A stretch of 64,000 nucleotides of DNA from Embleya scabrispora DSM 41855 (GCF_000372745.1 NZ_KB889679.1:1-64000), one strand, 5' to 3'. Counted from the first letter of the stretch, positions 16,392 to 25,181 are shown. Made by a program: numbers and translations. The notes: generated by a model not told the origin, from the sequence alone.

Positions 16392-16579
16392 CGCCACGTC
16401 ACCCCTTCGCGCGTCGATGTCTCCACGGTCGCCCATGGCAGCCCCCGGACGGAAGAGCACAGCCGCGACAAGTGGCAGAAAATGTGCGGCTCCGCCCGGA
16501 TGGACACCGATCGAAGGGCACGCGTCGCGGCGCCGGCGGCCTGCTTCGGCCTACCCGGACGGCGCCGCCCGCGCCTGCC

Positions 16580-17737
16580 TCATCCGTCCCATCGCGGCGA
16601 GCCGGCCACTTCCGCCAACTCGGCCAAGGTGAGGGCCGGTTGGCCCACCGCACCCGTCGGATCGCCGCGCACCTCGAGGTAGAGCGCCCGACCGCCCGGG
16701 CGAAGGACCAGGAGCGAACGCGACTCCACCCGGCCGTCGACCACCGCCTGATGGGCCACCCCGGGCAGGCCGTCCGCCGACTTCACGTTCGCGCAGAAAT
16801 CGACGTCCGGTGGCGGACAACTCGTCAGGACAGCGGACGTGGTCGAGCGCAACCGCACGGTCAGCACGGAATCGTCCCTACCCACACGGGTCACCGGAAA
16901 GGTGACCGGTGCCGTGCCCGAGGCAGGGCCCACCTTGACGGCACGAGGCAGCGGGGAGTCGGAGCCGACGAAGACATTCCGGTCGACCGGCAAGGCGTCG
17001 TCGCCGAACCGGGTCCACACCGGATGGCGAGCGATCGCGATCATCTCCGTGGTGCCCAGGGCGACAGCCGCCGAAAGCGCCTTCGCACCGACATACACGT
17101 GCACCTGTACCGCGTCGGCTCGCGTGTACACCACCTGACGGGACACGCGCTGTCCGTCCGTTCCCACGGGGCCGACGGACATCGTGAGCGTGCCCCCGTC
17201 CGGCTCCGGCGAACGGGTGCACGTGTACCCGGGAGGGGCGTTGGGCGCGCAGTGCGCACCCCACCACAGGTCCTCGACCGATCCGGGCAACGGGCGGGTG
17301 AGTTCCACCGCGAGCGACGTGGAGCCGCCGGGTCCGGTGTAGGTGCCGGAGATCCGGGAGTCGCCCGGCACCGGGGCCGCGCCCTCCGGCTCGAACCGGT
17401 CGGTGCGACCGCCGCCGGGCAGCGCGGTCCGCAGGTACGGAATCAGCTCACGGCCCAACGGCAGTCGCCCCGTCGGCGCGACCGCGGCCGGCCCCTGCTC
17501 GTCCACCGATCGGCCGAACGCACCGTCGAGCACGCTCGATCCGCCGATTTGGCCCAGCACGACCGCCAGCACGGCGACCACCGTCGCGCCGACCGCCATC
17601 CGCGTCCGGCGCTGCTGCCGGCCGCGCCGGATCCCGCGCTCGATCAAATCGGGGCTGGGCCCGCGAAACTCGGCCACGGCCGAGCGCATCGCATCCGGCA
17701 GATCCCGCTCGAACCGCTCGTCGGCACGCACGCTCAT
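16580..17737 (-). CDS. Single-pass membrane protein, partner of the SigE-family sigma factor
   Basis: Protein of 385 residues. A ~45-residue basic cytoplasmic N-terminus precedes one membrane helix (RMAVGATVVAVLAVVLGQIG, about 46-65), and ~320 residues face outside. That part contains four cysteines (GAHCAP, GYTCTR, LTSCPP, DFCANV) that could form two disulfides. This shape, downstream of a SigE-family sigma factor gene, is the common streptomycete arrangement in which the membrane protein is either a target or a negative regulator. No anti-sigma zinc motif is visible in the cytoplasmic part, so a regulatory role is only an inference. Confidence 0.75.
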   Translation of the reverse strand: MSVRADERFERDLPDAMRSAVAEFRGPSPDLIERGIRRGRQQRRTRMAVGATVVAVLAVVLGQIGGSSVLDGAFGRSVDEQGPAAVAPTGRLPLGRELIPYLRTALPGGGRTDRFEPEGAAPVPGDSRISGTYTGPGGSTSLAVELTRPLPGSVEDLWWGAHCAPNAPPGYTCTRSPEPDGGTLTMSVGPVGTDGQRVSRQVVYTRADAVQVHVYVGAKALSAAVALGTTEMIAIARHPVWTRFGDDALPVDRNVFVGSDSPLPRAVKVGPASGTAPVTFPVTRVGRDDSVLTVRLRSTTSAVLTSCPPPDVDFCANVKSADGLPGVAHQAVVDGRVESRSLLVLRPGGRALYLEVRGDPTGAVGQPALTLAELAEVAGSPRWDG

Positions 17738-17825
17738 CGAATCCTTCCCGTCGATGCGACGCCGTTCGGGAAACCGCGCCGACCCCACCCCGGGCACCGC
17801 CGCGGGATCCCGCTCTCGCCGCCGG

Positions 17826-18335
17826 TCAACACGCCATGCCCAAATCGACCAGTTCGGCGCCGAGCAGCGCTCGCAGCCGGTCCAGGGCCCGCTTGGCACG
17901 CACCCGGACCGCCACGGGGCTGATCCGCAACACCTCCGCGGTCTCCTCCACCGAGCGGTCCTCCCAATAGCGCAGCACCAGCACCACCCGATCCGCGGGT
18001 GACAGCCGGGCCAGGCCCTGAAGCAGGGTCAAGCGCAGCTCGATGTCCGCGCCGACGACCGGGGGCGGTTCCGGCAACACCTCGCTCGGACGCTCGGACG
18101 AGCGCTTGAGCCGACGCACGGACAAGAACGTGCGCACCAGCGTGGTGTGCGCGTAGGCGACCGGCGCCTCCATGTGCCGAATCCGCCGCCAGCCCCGGAA
18201 GAGCTTGCCCAGCGTTTCCTGTACCAGGTCCTCGGCCGTGTGCCAGTCCCCGGTGAGCAGGCAGGCCGTGCGCAGCAGTTGGCCACTGCGGGCCTGCGCG
18301 AACTCTTCGAAGTCCGCGCCGCGATCCCCCGTCAT
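17826..18335 (-). CDS. SigE-family RNA polymerase sigma factor
   Basis: Extracytoplasmic-function-type sigma factor of 169 residues. Region 2 is seen in SGQLLRTACLLTGDWHTAEDLVQETLGKL (about 17-45) and region 4 in LSPADRVVLVLRYWEDRSVEETAEVLRISPVAVRVRAKRALDRLR (about 110-155). The opening DFEEFAQARSGQLLRTACLLTGD is characteristic of the streptomycete SigE-like group with short linkers. It lies 88 bp upstream of the single-pass membrane protein gene, its probable partner, and downstream of the kinase operon. Confidence 0.93.
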   Translation of the reverse strand: MTGDRGADFEEFAQARSGQLLRTACLLTGDWHTAEDLVQETLGKLFRGWRRIRHMEAPVAYAHTTLVRTFLSVRRLKRSSERPSEVLPEPPPVVGADIELRLTLLQGLARLSPADRVVLVLRYWEDRSVEETAEVLRISPVAVRVRAKRALDRLRALLGAELVDLGMAC

Positions 18336-18402
18336 GCCGCCTCCGCGCCTCGGTGTCGTGCGAATAACGCGTCGACCCGCCGCGGGCGTTACACCCCCCG
18401 TG

Positions 18403-20028
18403 TCACCGGCGGCGGTAGCCGGTCACACCGTGGATGCGGGCCAGGTGCCCGCGCAGCGTGGACACCCGGGGGTGTTGCGGTCCCAGGCGGTGCTCCTGTT
18501 CGGCGAGCAGCGGCACCAGCACGCTCTCGGACTGGTACGGGTCGCCCAGCGCGGCGAGCAACAACCCGATCCGCTCGCGCAGGTCGAACCCCTGGTACAC
18601 GTCGGCCTCGGGGACACGCCGATGCAGGTCCAGCAGCCGCCGGTACTCGCCCAGCGCGGCGGGCAGTTCGCCCAATTCCTCCAGGCACGCCGCGACCTGT
18701 CGGCCGTACTCCATCGCCTCCGCGTCGGTCGGCCCACCGGACGCCGCGAACACTGCCGCGATGTACTGCAACTCCGGGAGGGCGCGCCGGAACCGACGGT
18801 CCGCCAGCAACGTGTCGGCGAGCGCCTGCCGCAACCCCAGGACGAGCGGGTCGTGTTCGCCGTGCCGGGCGATGGCGACCGGCAGCGCCGCGCCGAGCAC
18901 ATCCACGGCCTGGGTCAGCGCACCCTCGCCGAGCAGCCGATTGGCCTCGTCGAGCGCGCTGCGCACGTCCGGCACGGGCGGCGCGGCGGAGGGCACCGCG
19001 GCCCAGTCCGGATCCGGGCGCGGCGGGTGGGCCGCGGGGCCGGCGCTCATCGCCCACGGCGCGGCCGGCCGCTCGGGCACCGCCGCGCGTACCGGCCCGG
19101 GCAGGCCCGGCAGCGGCTGCGGCGCGGCCGGGAAGCGCAACGGGCGGGTCGGGTCCATCGGCGCGGTCGGCGCCAGCGCGTCGCCGTTGCCCGCGGGCAG
19201 CAGCGGCACGAGCAGCCGGTAGACCTCCTGCGCGTTCGCGGGCCGCTGATCGGGCTGCTTGCCCAGCAGGTGCAGCACGAGCCGGTCCAGCCCGGCGGGG
19301 GTGTCCGGGCGCCGCGCGCCGAGCGGCTCCGGCGTGCCGTTGAGGTGCCCGAGCATCACCGAGGCCATCGTCGGCCCGGCGAACGGCGCCTGTCCGGCCA
19401 GCATTTCGTAGAGCAGACAGCCGAGTGCGTACAGGTCGGTGCGCGGCTCGACGATCCCGTTCATCTGCTCGGGCGCCATGTACGCGGGCGAGCCCGGCAT
19501 CGCGCCGGTCGTGGTCAGCTTGGTCGACTCCGGATCGAGCACCGCGGCCACGCCCAGGTCGAGCACCTTGACCGTGCCGTCCCGGCGGACCATCACGTTG
19601 CGCGGCTTGAGGTCGCGGTGCACGACCGGTACCGCGTGCACCGCGGCCAGCACCGAACAGATCTGCGCGGCCACCGCGACCGCCCACTCCCACGGCACCG
19701 GTTGGTTCTCGGCGATCAGGTCGGCCAGGTCGCAGCCGTCCAGGAGTTGCATCACCAGATACAGGTCGCCCTCGTCGGCGCCGCCGTCGAACACGGTGAC
19801 CAGGCCCGGGTGATCGATGCCCGCGGTCACCCGGCACTCGCGCAGGAAGCGCCGTTCCATCGCGCCTCGGTCACCGGCGGCGTCCACCAGGTCGGTGCGC
19901 AGCAGTTTGACCGCGACCCGGCGCTGCAGGGTCTGGTCGTATGCCTTCCAGACCTGCCCCATGCCGCCTCTGCCGATCGCCGTCGACAGTTCGTAGCGGC
20001 CCGCGATCACGCGACCGGGAATGCTCAT
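18403..20028 (-). CDS. Ser/Thr protein kinase with C-terminal helical repeat region
   Basis: Hanks-type kinase of 541 residues. Residues 12-265 form the catalytic domain: glycine loop IGRGGMGQV (18-26), ATP Lys in VAVKLL (41), catalytic HRDLKPRN (137-144), and MAPEQ. The magnesium loop is DLG (157-159) instead of DFG, a tolerated variation in bacterial kinases. A Pro-rich linker (about 290-355) leads to a C-terminal ~190 residues of TPR-like helices (ALGEYRRLLDLHRRVPE, LLLAALGDPYQSESVLVPLL). No membrane helix is visible in this protein, but the preceding gene, which overlaps its start as ATGA, encodes a three-helix membrane protein that could anchor it. Confidence 0.92.
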   Translation of the reverse strand: MSIPGRVIAGRYELSTAIGRGGMGQVWKAYDQTLQRRVAVKLLRTDLVDAAGDRGAMERRFLRECRVTAGIDHPGLVTVFDGGADEGDLYLVMQLLDGCDLADLIAENQPVPWEWAVAVAAQICSVLAAVHAVPVVHRDLKPRNVMVRRDGTVKVLDLGVAAVLDPESTKLTTTGAMPGSPAYMAPEQMNGIVEPRTDLYALGCLLYEMLAGQAPFAGPTMASVMLGHLNGTPEPLGARRPDTPAGLDRLVLHLLGKQPDQRPANAQEVYRLLVPLLPAGNGDALAPTAPMDPTRPLRFPAAPQPLPGLPGPVRAAVPERPAAPWAMSAGPAAHPPRPDPDWAAVPSAAPPVPDVRSALDEANRLLGEGALTQAVDVLGAALPVAIARHGEHDPLVLGLRQALADTLLADRRFRRALPELQYIAAVFAASGGPTDAEAMEYGRQVAACLEELGELPAALGEYRRLLDLHRRVPEADVYQGFDLRERIGLLLAALGDPYQSESVLVPLLAEQEHRLGPQHPRVSTLRGHLARIHGVTGYRRR

Positions 20029-20717
20029 CGGGGTCCTCCGGGGTTGCCGCCGTCCTGTTCGCGCAACCGTTCGCTGAGTCCCTGCAACCGGGCCCGGGCC
20101 CGGGCGGCGGGATCGTCGACGGGCGGCGGGCCGGCGACGGGTGGCGGGGCGACCGGCCCGCGCGGGTCGGCGGGCGCGATCGCCGGGCCGGGCCGCGGAT
20201 AGCCGGGCGGGGCCTGCGGCGGCGGGGCCGGCCGGTAGGGCTGCGGGTGCGGGTGCGGATACGAGTGTGGATGCGGCCCGACGGGCGCCTGCTGCTGCCA
20301 CGGCGCGTACCCGGCCTGCGCGTGCGGCTGGTGGGCGCGCGCCGCCTTGGCCCAGCGGGCCGATCTGACGCACCACCAGACCGGCACCGCGACCATCAGC
20401 ACGAGCAGCATGATCGTCCCGACGTCGTCCAGGATCGTCTGTGGTTCGGGGCCGCCGGCCGCCTTGCGCGCGCGCTCCTCGTCGTCCGACTCGGTGGCCA
20501 CGACCAGGCATACGAAGGCGAGGACCACGCTGACCGCGATGCCCGTGAGGATCACCCAGTCCCAGCGCCTGCGGGTGCGAATGCCCGACACGAGCGGGGG
20601 GACCCAGGCCAGCAACCCGATCGAGACGAACGGTAGGACGGCGAGCCCGATGAGCCCGAACCAGTGACCGGCGGTACCGCGTCGACCGGGCACCGGATCG
20701 CGCGACGGACCTTCCAT
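20025..20717 (-). CDS. Three-helix membrane protein coupled to the kinase
   Basis: Protein of 230 residues. Helices are at HWFGLIGLAVLPFVSIGLLAW, DWVILTGIAVSVVLAFVCLV and IMLLVLMVAVPVWWCVRSARW. The C-terminal ~90 residues are His/Pro/Tyr-rich (PHPHSYPHPHPQPYRPAPPP), partly encoded by a short repeat, and are probably cytoplasmic and disordered, a common kinase-substrate type of tail. The stop overlaps the kinase start (ATGA at 20025-20028). The start codon is directly preceded by a 17-bp duplication that doubles the ribosome-binding site. Function unknown; membrane tethering or phosphorylation by the kinase is inferred. Confidence 0.78.
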   Translation of the reverse strand: MEGPSRDPVPGRRGTAGHWFGLIGLAVLPFVSIGLLAWVPPLVSGIRTRRRWDWVILTGIAVSVVLAFVCLVVATESDDEERARKAAGGPEPQTILDDVGTIMLLVLMVAVPVWWCVRSARWAKAARAHQPHAQAGYAPWQQQAPVGPHPHSYPHPHPQPYRPAPPPQAPPGYPRPGPAIAPADPRGPVAPPPVAGPPPVDDPAARARARLQGLSERLREQDGGNPGGPR

Positions 20718-20751
20718 GCTGTGTGACTCCCGAGGCTGTGTGACTCCCGAG
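20718..20751. repeat. 17-bp tandem duplication containing the ribosome-binding site
   Basis: gctgtgtgactcccgag occurs twice without a gap. On the minus strand each copy reads CTCGGGAGTCACACAGC, so the CGGGAG ribosome site appears twice and the nearer copy ends exactly at the ATG of the membrane protein gene. The rest of the 340-bp gap up to SURF1 (20752-21057) shows no gene or hairpin I can support. Confidence 0.85.
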
Positions 20752-21057
20752 GCCGGCCGACTCCCCCGCAGGGTGAATCGATGCCGCGTCCGCACCCGGT
20801 CTACCGGGAGTCGCGGGCGATGGACCGGGAGACGGCGTGCCGGAAGCCTATCGGCGGGACCGATCGGCCGGCTGCCGACCTGGAAAGCAGGACGCGGCGA
20901 CCGGTACCGGGTCCTCGACGGGTCCCGACGGCCGAAGGCGCGGCGCCCGCGCCGGCCGCGAAGCGACGAGACGCCGCAGCGTGTGCGACCGGCCGCGGGT
21001 GCCGCCGGCACGCACCCGGCGGGACGCACCGGGCACGGCGAGGGGTACCGTGCTCGG

Positions 21058-21861
21058 GTGTACCGCTTCCTGCTGACCCCGCGCTGGATCGCGATGGCGC
21101 TGCTCGTCCTCGTGCTGGTCCCGATCATGGTCGAGCTCGGCTTCTGGCAGTTCCACCGGCACGAGCACAAGGTCGCGCACAACGACCTGATCAGTGCCAA
21201 CATCGAGCGCAAGCCGGTGCCCGCGCAGGATGTCCTCGCCGTGGGCCGCAAGTTGCCCGGCGATCTCCAGTGGCGCCGGGTCACCGTGACCGGCAGGTAC
21301 GACACCGAACACGAGATGCTCGCGCGCAATCGGTCGCAGGACGGCGTGCCCGGCTTCTACGTGGTCACCCCGCTGATCACCGCCGACGGCCGGGCGCTCC
21401 TGGTCGATCGGGGCTGGGTGAAGAACCCGCCCACCGCCACCGACCGGCCCGAGGTGCCGCCGGCGCCGAGCGGTCAGGTCACGGTGACCGGCCGGCTGCG
21501 TCCGGACGAGACCCGCAAGGACTCCGGCATCCGTGATCTCGCGCTGCCCGACGGTCTGGTGATGCGGATCTCCGGCTTCGAGCTGGCCGCGAAGCTGCCG
21601 CACCCGATCTTCGGCGGCTATGTCGAACTCACCGAGCAGACCCCGATGGCCGCGAAGGCGCCGGCGCTGATCCCGGAGCCGGACGACGAGGACCTGGGCC
21701 CGCACCTGGCCTACGCGGTGCAGTGGTGGATCTTCGCGTTCGCCCTGGTGGCGATGTTCGTCAAGCTGGTGCGCAGCGAGGCCAAGGAGCTCGAAACCGA
21801 ACTGGCCGCGCTGGACCAGGAGACCTCGGCCCCCGCGTCCGACGAACCGGCCAAGGTCTGA
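21058..21861 (+). CDS. SURF1-family cytochrome oxidase assembly protein
   Basis: Membrane protein of 267 residues assisting heme a insertion and assembly of the aa3 oxidase. The two-helix SURF1 layout is present: an N-terminal helix (WIAMALLVLVLVPIMVELGFWQ, about 8-29) ending in the family motif LGFWQ-x-R/H, a periplasmic domain with GFYVVTPLI and LLVDRGWV, and a C-terminal helix preceded by HLAYAVQWWIFA. The GTG at 21058 was chosen from the alignment of the first helix; AGGGG lies 12 bases upstream. Heme A synthase (48935-49900) in the same window serves the same complex. Confidence 0.92.
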   Translation: MYRFLLTPRWIAMALLVLVLVPIMVELGFWQFHRHEHKVAHNDLISANIERKPVPAQDVLAVGRKLPGDLQWRRVTVTGRYDTEHEMLARNRSQDGVPGFYVVTPLITADGRALLVDRGWVKNPPTATDRPEVPPAPSGQVTVTGRLRPDETRKDSGIRDLALPDGLVMRISGFELAAKLPHPIFGGYVELTEQTPMAAKAPALIPEPDDEDLGPHLAYAVQWWIFAFALVAMFVKLVRSEAKELETELAALDQETSAPASDEPAKV

Positions 21862-21864
21862 GCG

Positions 21865-21889
21865 GCGGCGCCCCGGGCCGGGGCGCCGC
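21865..21889. terminator. Bidirectional terminator between SURF1 and Sir2
   Basis: Perfect 10-bp stem gcggcgcccc/ggggcgccgc with a 5-base loop, starting 3 bp after the SURF1 stop and ending 12 bp before the stop of the convergent sir2 gene. Confidence 0.8.
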
Positions 21890-21901
21890 GGCGTGAGCGC
21901 G

Positions 21902-22660
21902 TCACAACCCCTTGACCAGCTCCGGGAGCACCTCGCCGATCGGCTCGCGGATCACCGCGTCGGCGACCCGGTCGTAGGGCGTCTGCCCGGCGTTGACGAT
22001 CACCAGCCTGGCGCCCGCCTCCTGCGCCACCCGGCACAGCGACGCGGCGGGCTCGACCTGGAGCGAGGTGCCGATGGCCAGGAACACGTCGCCGATCTGC
22101 GCGGCGATCGCGGCCCGCTCCAGCACGCCGTGGTCCAGCCCCTGACCGAACATGATCGTCGCGGTCTTCTGGATCCCGCCGCAGCGCACGCAGCGCGGGT
22201 CGTCCTCGCCCATCGCCACCCGCTCCAGCGCCGCGTCCAGCGTCGTGCGCGCGTCGCACTCGGTACACACCACGTAGAACATCGTGCCGTGCAGCTCGAT
22301 GATCTTCTCCGGGCCGGTGCCCGCCCGTCGATGCAGGCCGTCCACGTTCTGGGTGATCAACGCGTTGAGCCGACCGGCCCGTTCCAGCGCGACCAGCGCG
22401 GTGTGTCCCGCGTTCGGCCCGGCCAGCCGCGCGGGGTTGTCCCGACGCAGCAACCACGAGCGGCGGCGGATGTCCTCGTCGCCCATGTAGTAACCGTAGG
22501 TGACCAGCTTCTCCGCGTCCGGGTCCTTGGTCCACACGCCCTGCGGGCCCCGATAGTCGGGAATGCCGGAGTCGGTGGAGATGCCCGCACCGGTGAGCAC
22601 GGTCACCCCGTCGTCGGCCGCCCGGATCCACTCCCGCACCACGTCGATCTGCTCGGTCAT
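21902..22660 (-). CDS. NAD-dependent protein deacylase, Sir2 family
   Basis: Cytoplasmic sirtuin of 252 residues removing acyl groups from lysines with NAD. It has TGAGIST (about 23-29), GIPDYRGPQG, TQNVDGLHRRAG, the catalytic His in IELHGT, the zinc cysteines CTEC and CVRC, and the C-terminal GTSLQVEPAA and VIVNAGQTPYD motifs. All catalytic and zinc residues are intact. It is divergent from the SDR gene with 81 bp between the starts. Confidence 0.94.
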   Translation of the reverse strand: MTEQIDVVREWIRAADDGVTVLTGAGISTDSGIPDYRGPQGVWTKDPDAEKLVTYGYYMGDEDIRRRSWLLRRDNPARLAGPNAGHTALVALERAGRLNALITQNVDGLHRRAGTGPEKIIELHGTMFYVVCTECDARTTLDAALERVAMGEDDPRCVRCGGIQKTATIMFGQGLDHGVLERAAIAAQIGDVFLAIGTSLQVEPAASLCRVAQEAGARLVIVNAGQTPYDRVADAVIREPIGEVLPELVKGL

Positions 22661-22741
22661 GCCACCGAGGGTAGCGACCTGCCCACCTGACGGCCTGTCA
22701 TTTACCCCGCGCCGGGGCCGGCAGCGGGCAGGATGGGGGAC

Positions 22742-23503
22742 ATGGATCTTGGACTGCGCGATCGCGTATATCTGGTCACCGGCGGTACCCGCGGCCTCGG
22801 CTTGGCCACCGCCCGCGCGCTGGTGGACGACGGCGCCCGGGTTGTGGTCACCGGGCGGGACGAAAAACGCGCGGCGGAGGCCGTCACCGCACTGGGCGGA
22901 CCCGAACAGGCGCTCGGGATCGCCGCCGACAACGGCGAGAGCGGTACCGCCGAGCGGCTGGTCGCCGCGGCGCTGGCCAGGTTCGAGCGGCTCGACGGTG
23001 CGCTCGTGAGCGTCGGCGGCCCGCCCGCCGGCGCGATCACCGCGGTCGAGGACGACCAGTGGCGGGACGCGTTCGAGTCGGTGTTCCTGGGCGCGGTCCG
23101 ACTCGCCCGGGCGACCGCCTCGGCGCTGGGCAACGGGGGTTCGATCGGCTTCGTGTTGTCCTCGTCGGTGCGCCAGCCGATCGCCGGGCTCGGCGTCTCC
23201 AACGGCCTGCGCCCGGGCCTGGCGATGGTGGCCAAGACGCTGGCCGACGAACTGGGCCCGCGCGGCATCCGGGTGTTCGGGCTGCTGCCCGGCCGGATCG
23301 ACACCGACCGGGTACGCGAGTTGGACGCGCTGAGCGGTGACGCCGAGGCGGCCCGGGCCCATCAGGCCCAGTCCATCCCGCTGGCCCGCTACGGCACCCC
23401 GGAGGAGTTCGGCCGAGTGGCCGCGTTCACCCTGTCCCCGGCCGCGTCCTACCTGAGCGGCGTGATGATCCCGATCGACGGCGGCCTGGCCCGTTCGTTG
23501 TGA
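22742..23503 (+). CDS. SDR-like oxidoreductase lacking the catalytic Tyr
   Basis: Rossmann protein of 253 residues. The cofactor loop is TGGTRGLG (about 14-21), and the C-terminal YLSGVMIPIDGG is typical of ketoacyl-reductase-like SDRs. In the active site the Ser is present (LSSSVRQ), but the YxxxK motif is replaced by GVSNGLRPGLAMVAK, with Asn where Tyr is expected. NNAG is also replaced (SVGGPPAG). This matches a recognised but poorly characterised SDR-like subgroup (beta-ketoacyl-reductase-like). It may still bind NAD(P), but its chemistry is uncertain. The start could be the ATG at 22733, three codons earlier. Confidence 0.85.
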   Translation: MDLGLRDRVYLVTGGTRGLGLATARALVDDGARVVVTGRDEKRAAEAVTALGGPEQALGIAADNGESGTAERLVAAALARFERLDGALVSVGGPPAGAITAVEDDQWRDAFESVFLGAVRLARATASALGNGGSIGFVLSSSVRQPIAGLGVSNGLRPGLAMVAKTLADELGPRGIRVFGLLPGRIDTDRVRELDALSGDAEAARAHQAQSIPLARYGTPEEFGRVAAFTLSPAASYLSGVMIPIDGGLARSL

Positions 23504-23531
23504 CCCCGCCGGGCCCGGAACCCGAGCGGAC

Positions 23532-23555
23532 GGGCCCGGGACACGTCCCGGGCCC
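23532..23555. terminator. Bidirectional terminator between the SDR and AmaP genes
   Basis: gggcccgggac and gtcccgggccc form an 11-bp perfect inverted repeat with only two bases between, midway in the 58-bp gap between convergent stops. Confidence 0.8.
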
Positions 23556-23561
23556 AGGGGC

Positions 23562-24194
23562 CTAGTCCAGGTGCCGCTTGGGCAGGCCCCGGCTGGTTCG
23601 CAGGTTCAGCACCGTGGGCAGCGTGGGCAGGCCCACCGCCTCGCGCGCGTTGGGCAGCACCCGATCGCGCACCGCGCTCAGCAACGTGCGTGGTTCGGCG
23701 CCGGGTTCGGCCCGGACCAGGACGCGCAGCGTCGGGCCGTGCCGATGGCGGACCAGATGCGCCGAGGCGTGTTCGATGCCGTCCACGTAGGACAGGTCGT
23801 CCTCGATCGCGTCGGCGAGCGCGTTGCCGGCCACGGTCAGCGTGTCCGCCTCGTCGCCCACCATGCCGAAGCCGGTGCCCAGCCCGGACGGACCGTCGCC
23901 GGCACCCGCGGTGGTGTCGCGGACCCGCAGCGACCGCACCGGCCGCCGGCCGAACTGCGCGAACAGCCACCACAGGGCGAGCAGCAGAATCAGTCCCGGC
24001 ACGCCGAAGGCGACCCACCACCACCAGCCGTGGTCGGTCAGCCGCTCGGCCTGACTCGTGGTGATGAACGGCTTGTCCGCCGTGTGCACCAGATCGGGAT
24101 ACCAGCCTCGGCCGCGCGCGGCGAGCCCCAGGCCGCCGCCGATCAGCCCCAGTCCGACGAGGAACAACAGGATCCGGTTGCAGACTGTACGCAT
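23562..24194 (-). CDS. amaP: AmaP-type Asp23 membrane anchor
   Basis: Protein of 210 residues with two N-terminal membrane helices (ILLFLVGLGLIGGGLGLAA and WWWWVAFGVPGLILLLALWWLF) followed by a cytoplasmic domain containing TLTVAGNALADAIEDDLSYVDGIEHASAHLV, the hallmark of AmaP proteins that tether Asp23 polymers to the membrane in Firmicutes. It is the last gene of a six-gene minus-strand group with Asp23, DUF2273 and DUF6286-type proteins. It probably anchors the two Asp23 proteins of that group to the cell envelope. The symbol follows the family, not a demonstrated orthologue. Confidence 0.82.
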   Translation of the reverse strand: MRTVCNRILLFLVGLGLIGGGLGLAARGRGWYPDLVHTADKPFITTSQAERLTDHGWWWWVAFGVPGLILLLALWWLFAQFGRRPVRSLRVRDTTAGAGDGPSGLGTGFGMVGDEADTLTVAGNALADAIEDDLSYVDGIEHASAHLVRHRHGPTLRVLVRAEPGAEPRTLLSAVRDRVLPNAREAVGLPTLPTVLNLRTSRGLPKRHLD

Positions 24195-24201
24195 GCCCGC
24201 C

Positions 24202-24828
24202 TCACCTCCCGCTCACGGGCTGAAGACGCAGATCCACGCGAGGCACCCGGGCCAGCGTGAGCGCGTTCGCGCGTTCCTCGAGTCGTTCGATCAGCTCGTC
24301 GTGCAGGTCGTCCGGGTCGCGGAAGTGGTAGTCCACCCGCAGCACCGCCTTGCGTCGGCCCATCCGCACCCGCGCGTCCAATACGCCCGAGGAAGCCAGC
24401 GCGGTGTGCCGCAGGAACGAGGCGGCGGTACGCCGGGTCATGTAGACGGTCATCGCGTCGCCGGGCGAACGCAGCCGCAGCAGGCTGCGCCGGCCCGGGG
24501 TGACCGCGAGCACGATCAGCCACAGGCCCAGCACCGCGGCGATCAGCCCGGCGACGATGGTCCAGTTGTCCCGCCACACGTGCGTCTGGGCACGCTCGAG
24601 CAGATCGCGCGACCAGCGCGGGGCCCGATCGATCCGGGCCGTCACCCCGATGTACAGCGCGGTGCCGGTGACTCCGCACACGAGCAAGGCGACCAGTCCG
24701 GCCGGGAGGCCGCGTGTCGACCAGGCCCGGCGCACCTTGGCACCGTCGCCCCAGTCGTCGGTCGCCCCCGCCGACGTGTCGGCCGGCGAGGCACCCGAGA
24801 GCACCTCCGGTGCAGCCTCCAGGCTCAC
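24202..24828 (-). CDS. DUF6286-type membrane protein of the Asp23 cluster
   Basis: Protein of 208 residues with a ~40-residue cytoplasmic start, two membrane helices (LVALLVCGVTGTALYIGV and WTIVAGLIAAVLGLWLIVLAV) and a C-terminal domain (AVLRVDYHFRDPDDLHDELIERLEERANAL) whose strand-helix pattern resembles the last half of an Asp23 domain. It overlaps the upstream Asp23 gene by 4 bp and lies 7 bp before amaP, so all are co-translated. It is probably a second membrane platform for the Asp23 proteins. Confidence 0.8.
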   Translation of the reverse strand: MSLEAAPEVLSGASPADTSAGATDDWGDGAKVRRAWSTRGLPAGLVALLVCGVTGTALYIGVTARIDRAPRWSRDLLERAQTHVWRDNWTIVAGLIAAVLGLWLIVLAVTPGRRSLLRLRSPGDAMTVYMTRRTAASFLRHTALASSGVLDARVRMGRRKAVLRVDYHFRDPDDLHDELIERLEERANALTLARVPRVDLRLQPVSGR

Positions 24829-25181
24829 TCCACTCTCCTCTTGCCGTGCCCCCCACGGGTCAACCGGCCGACCGTCACGTCCACCCGCACCACCGGCATC
24901 CCGGTCAGGTACTCCACGTCGGCGCGCACCCGCTGCCGAATCGTCCGGACGATCTTCACCACGGGCCCGGGATAGGGCACGTCCACGTCGAGATCGACCG
25001 TCGCATGGTCGTGATGCATGGTGGCGCCCGCGCGCGGGGCGCGCAGCACGGTGTCCGGCGCGGCCTCGGTGGTGGCCTCACGCGCCGCGCGGGCGGCGAT
25101 CTTCTCCACCACGCGCCCGCCGATCTGCAGTACTCCGCGATCCGCGGCCGGCGCCAGGCCCTCCGCCGGTACCGCTCGCAT
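24825..25181 (-). CDS. Asp23/Gls24 family protein
   Basis: Small cytoplasmic protein of 118 residues with the Asp23/Gls24 pattern: RGVLQIGGRVVEKIAARAARE, then ATVDLDVDVPYPGPVVKIVRTIRQRVRADVEYLTGMPVVRVDVTV. In other bacteria Asp23 forms membrane-associated filaments and is induced by alkaline or envelope stress. It starts at the base where the DUF2273 gene stops (TGATG) and runs into the DUF6286 gene. Confidence 0.88.
   Translation of the reverse strand: MRAVPAEGLAPAADRGVLQIGGRVVEKIAARAAREATTEAAPDTVLRAPRAGATMHHDHATVDLDVDVPYPGPVVKIVRTIRQRVRADVEYLTGMPVVRVDVTVGRLTRGGHGKRRVE

Noticed and set aside
14229-16682. An 817-codon plus-strand frame across the SnoaL, MFS and membrane genes
   Set aside because: It crosses several intergenic gaps and is Arg/Gln/His-rich, the usual antisense shadow of membrane-protein genes.
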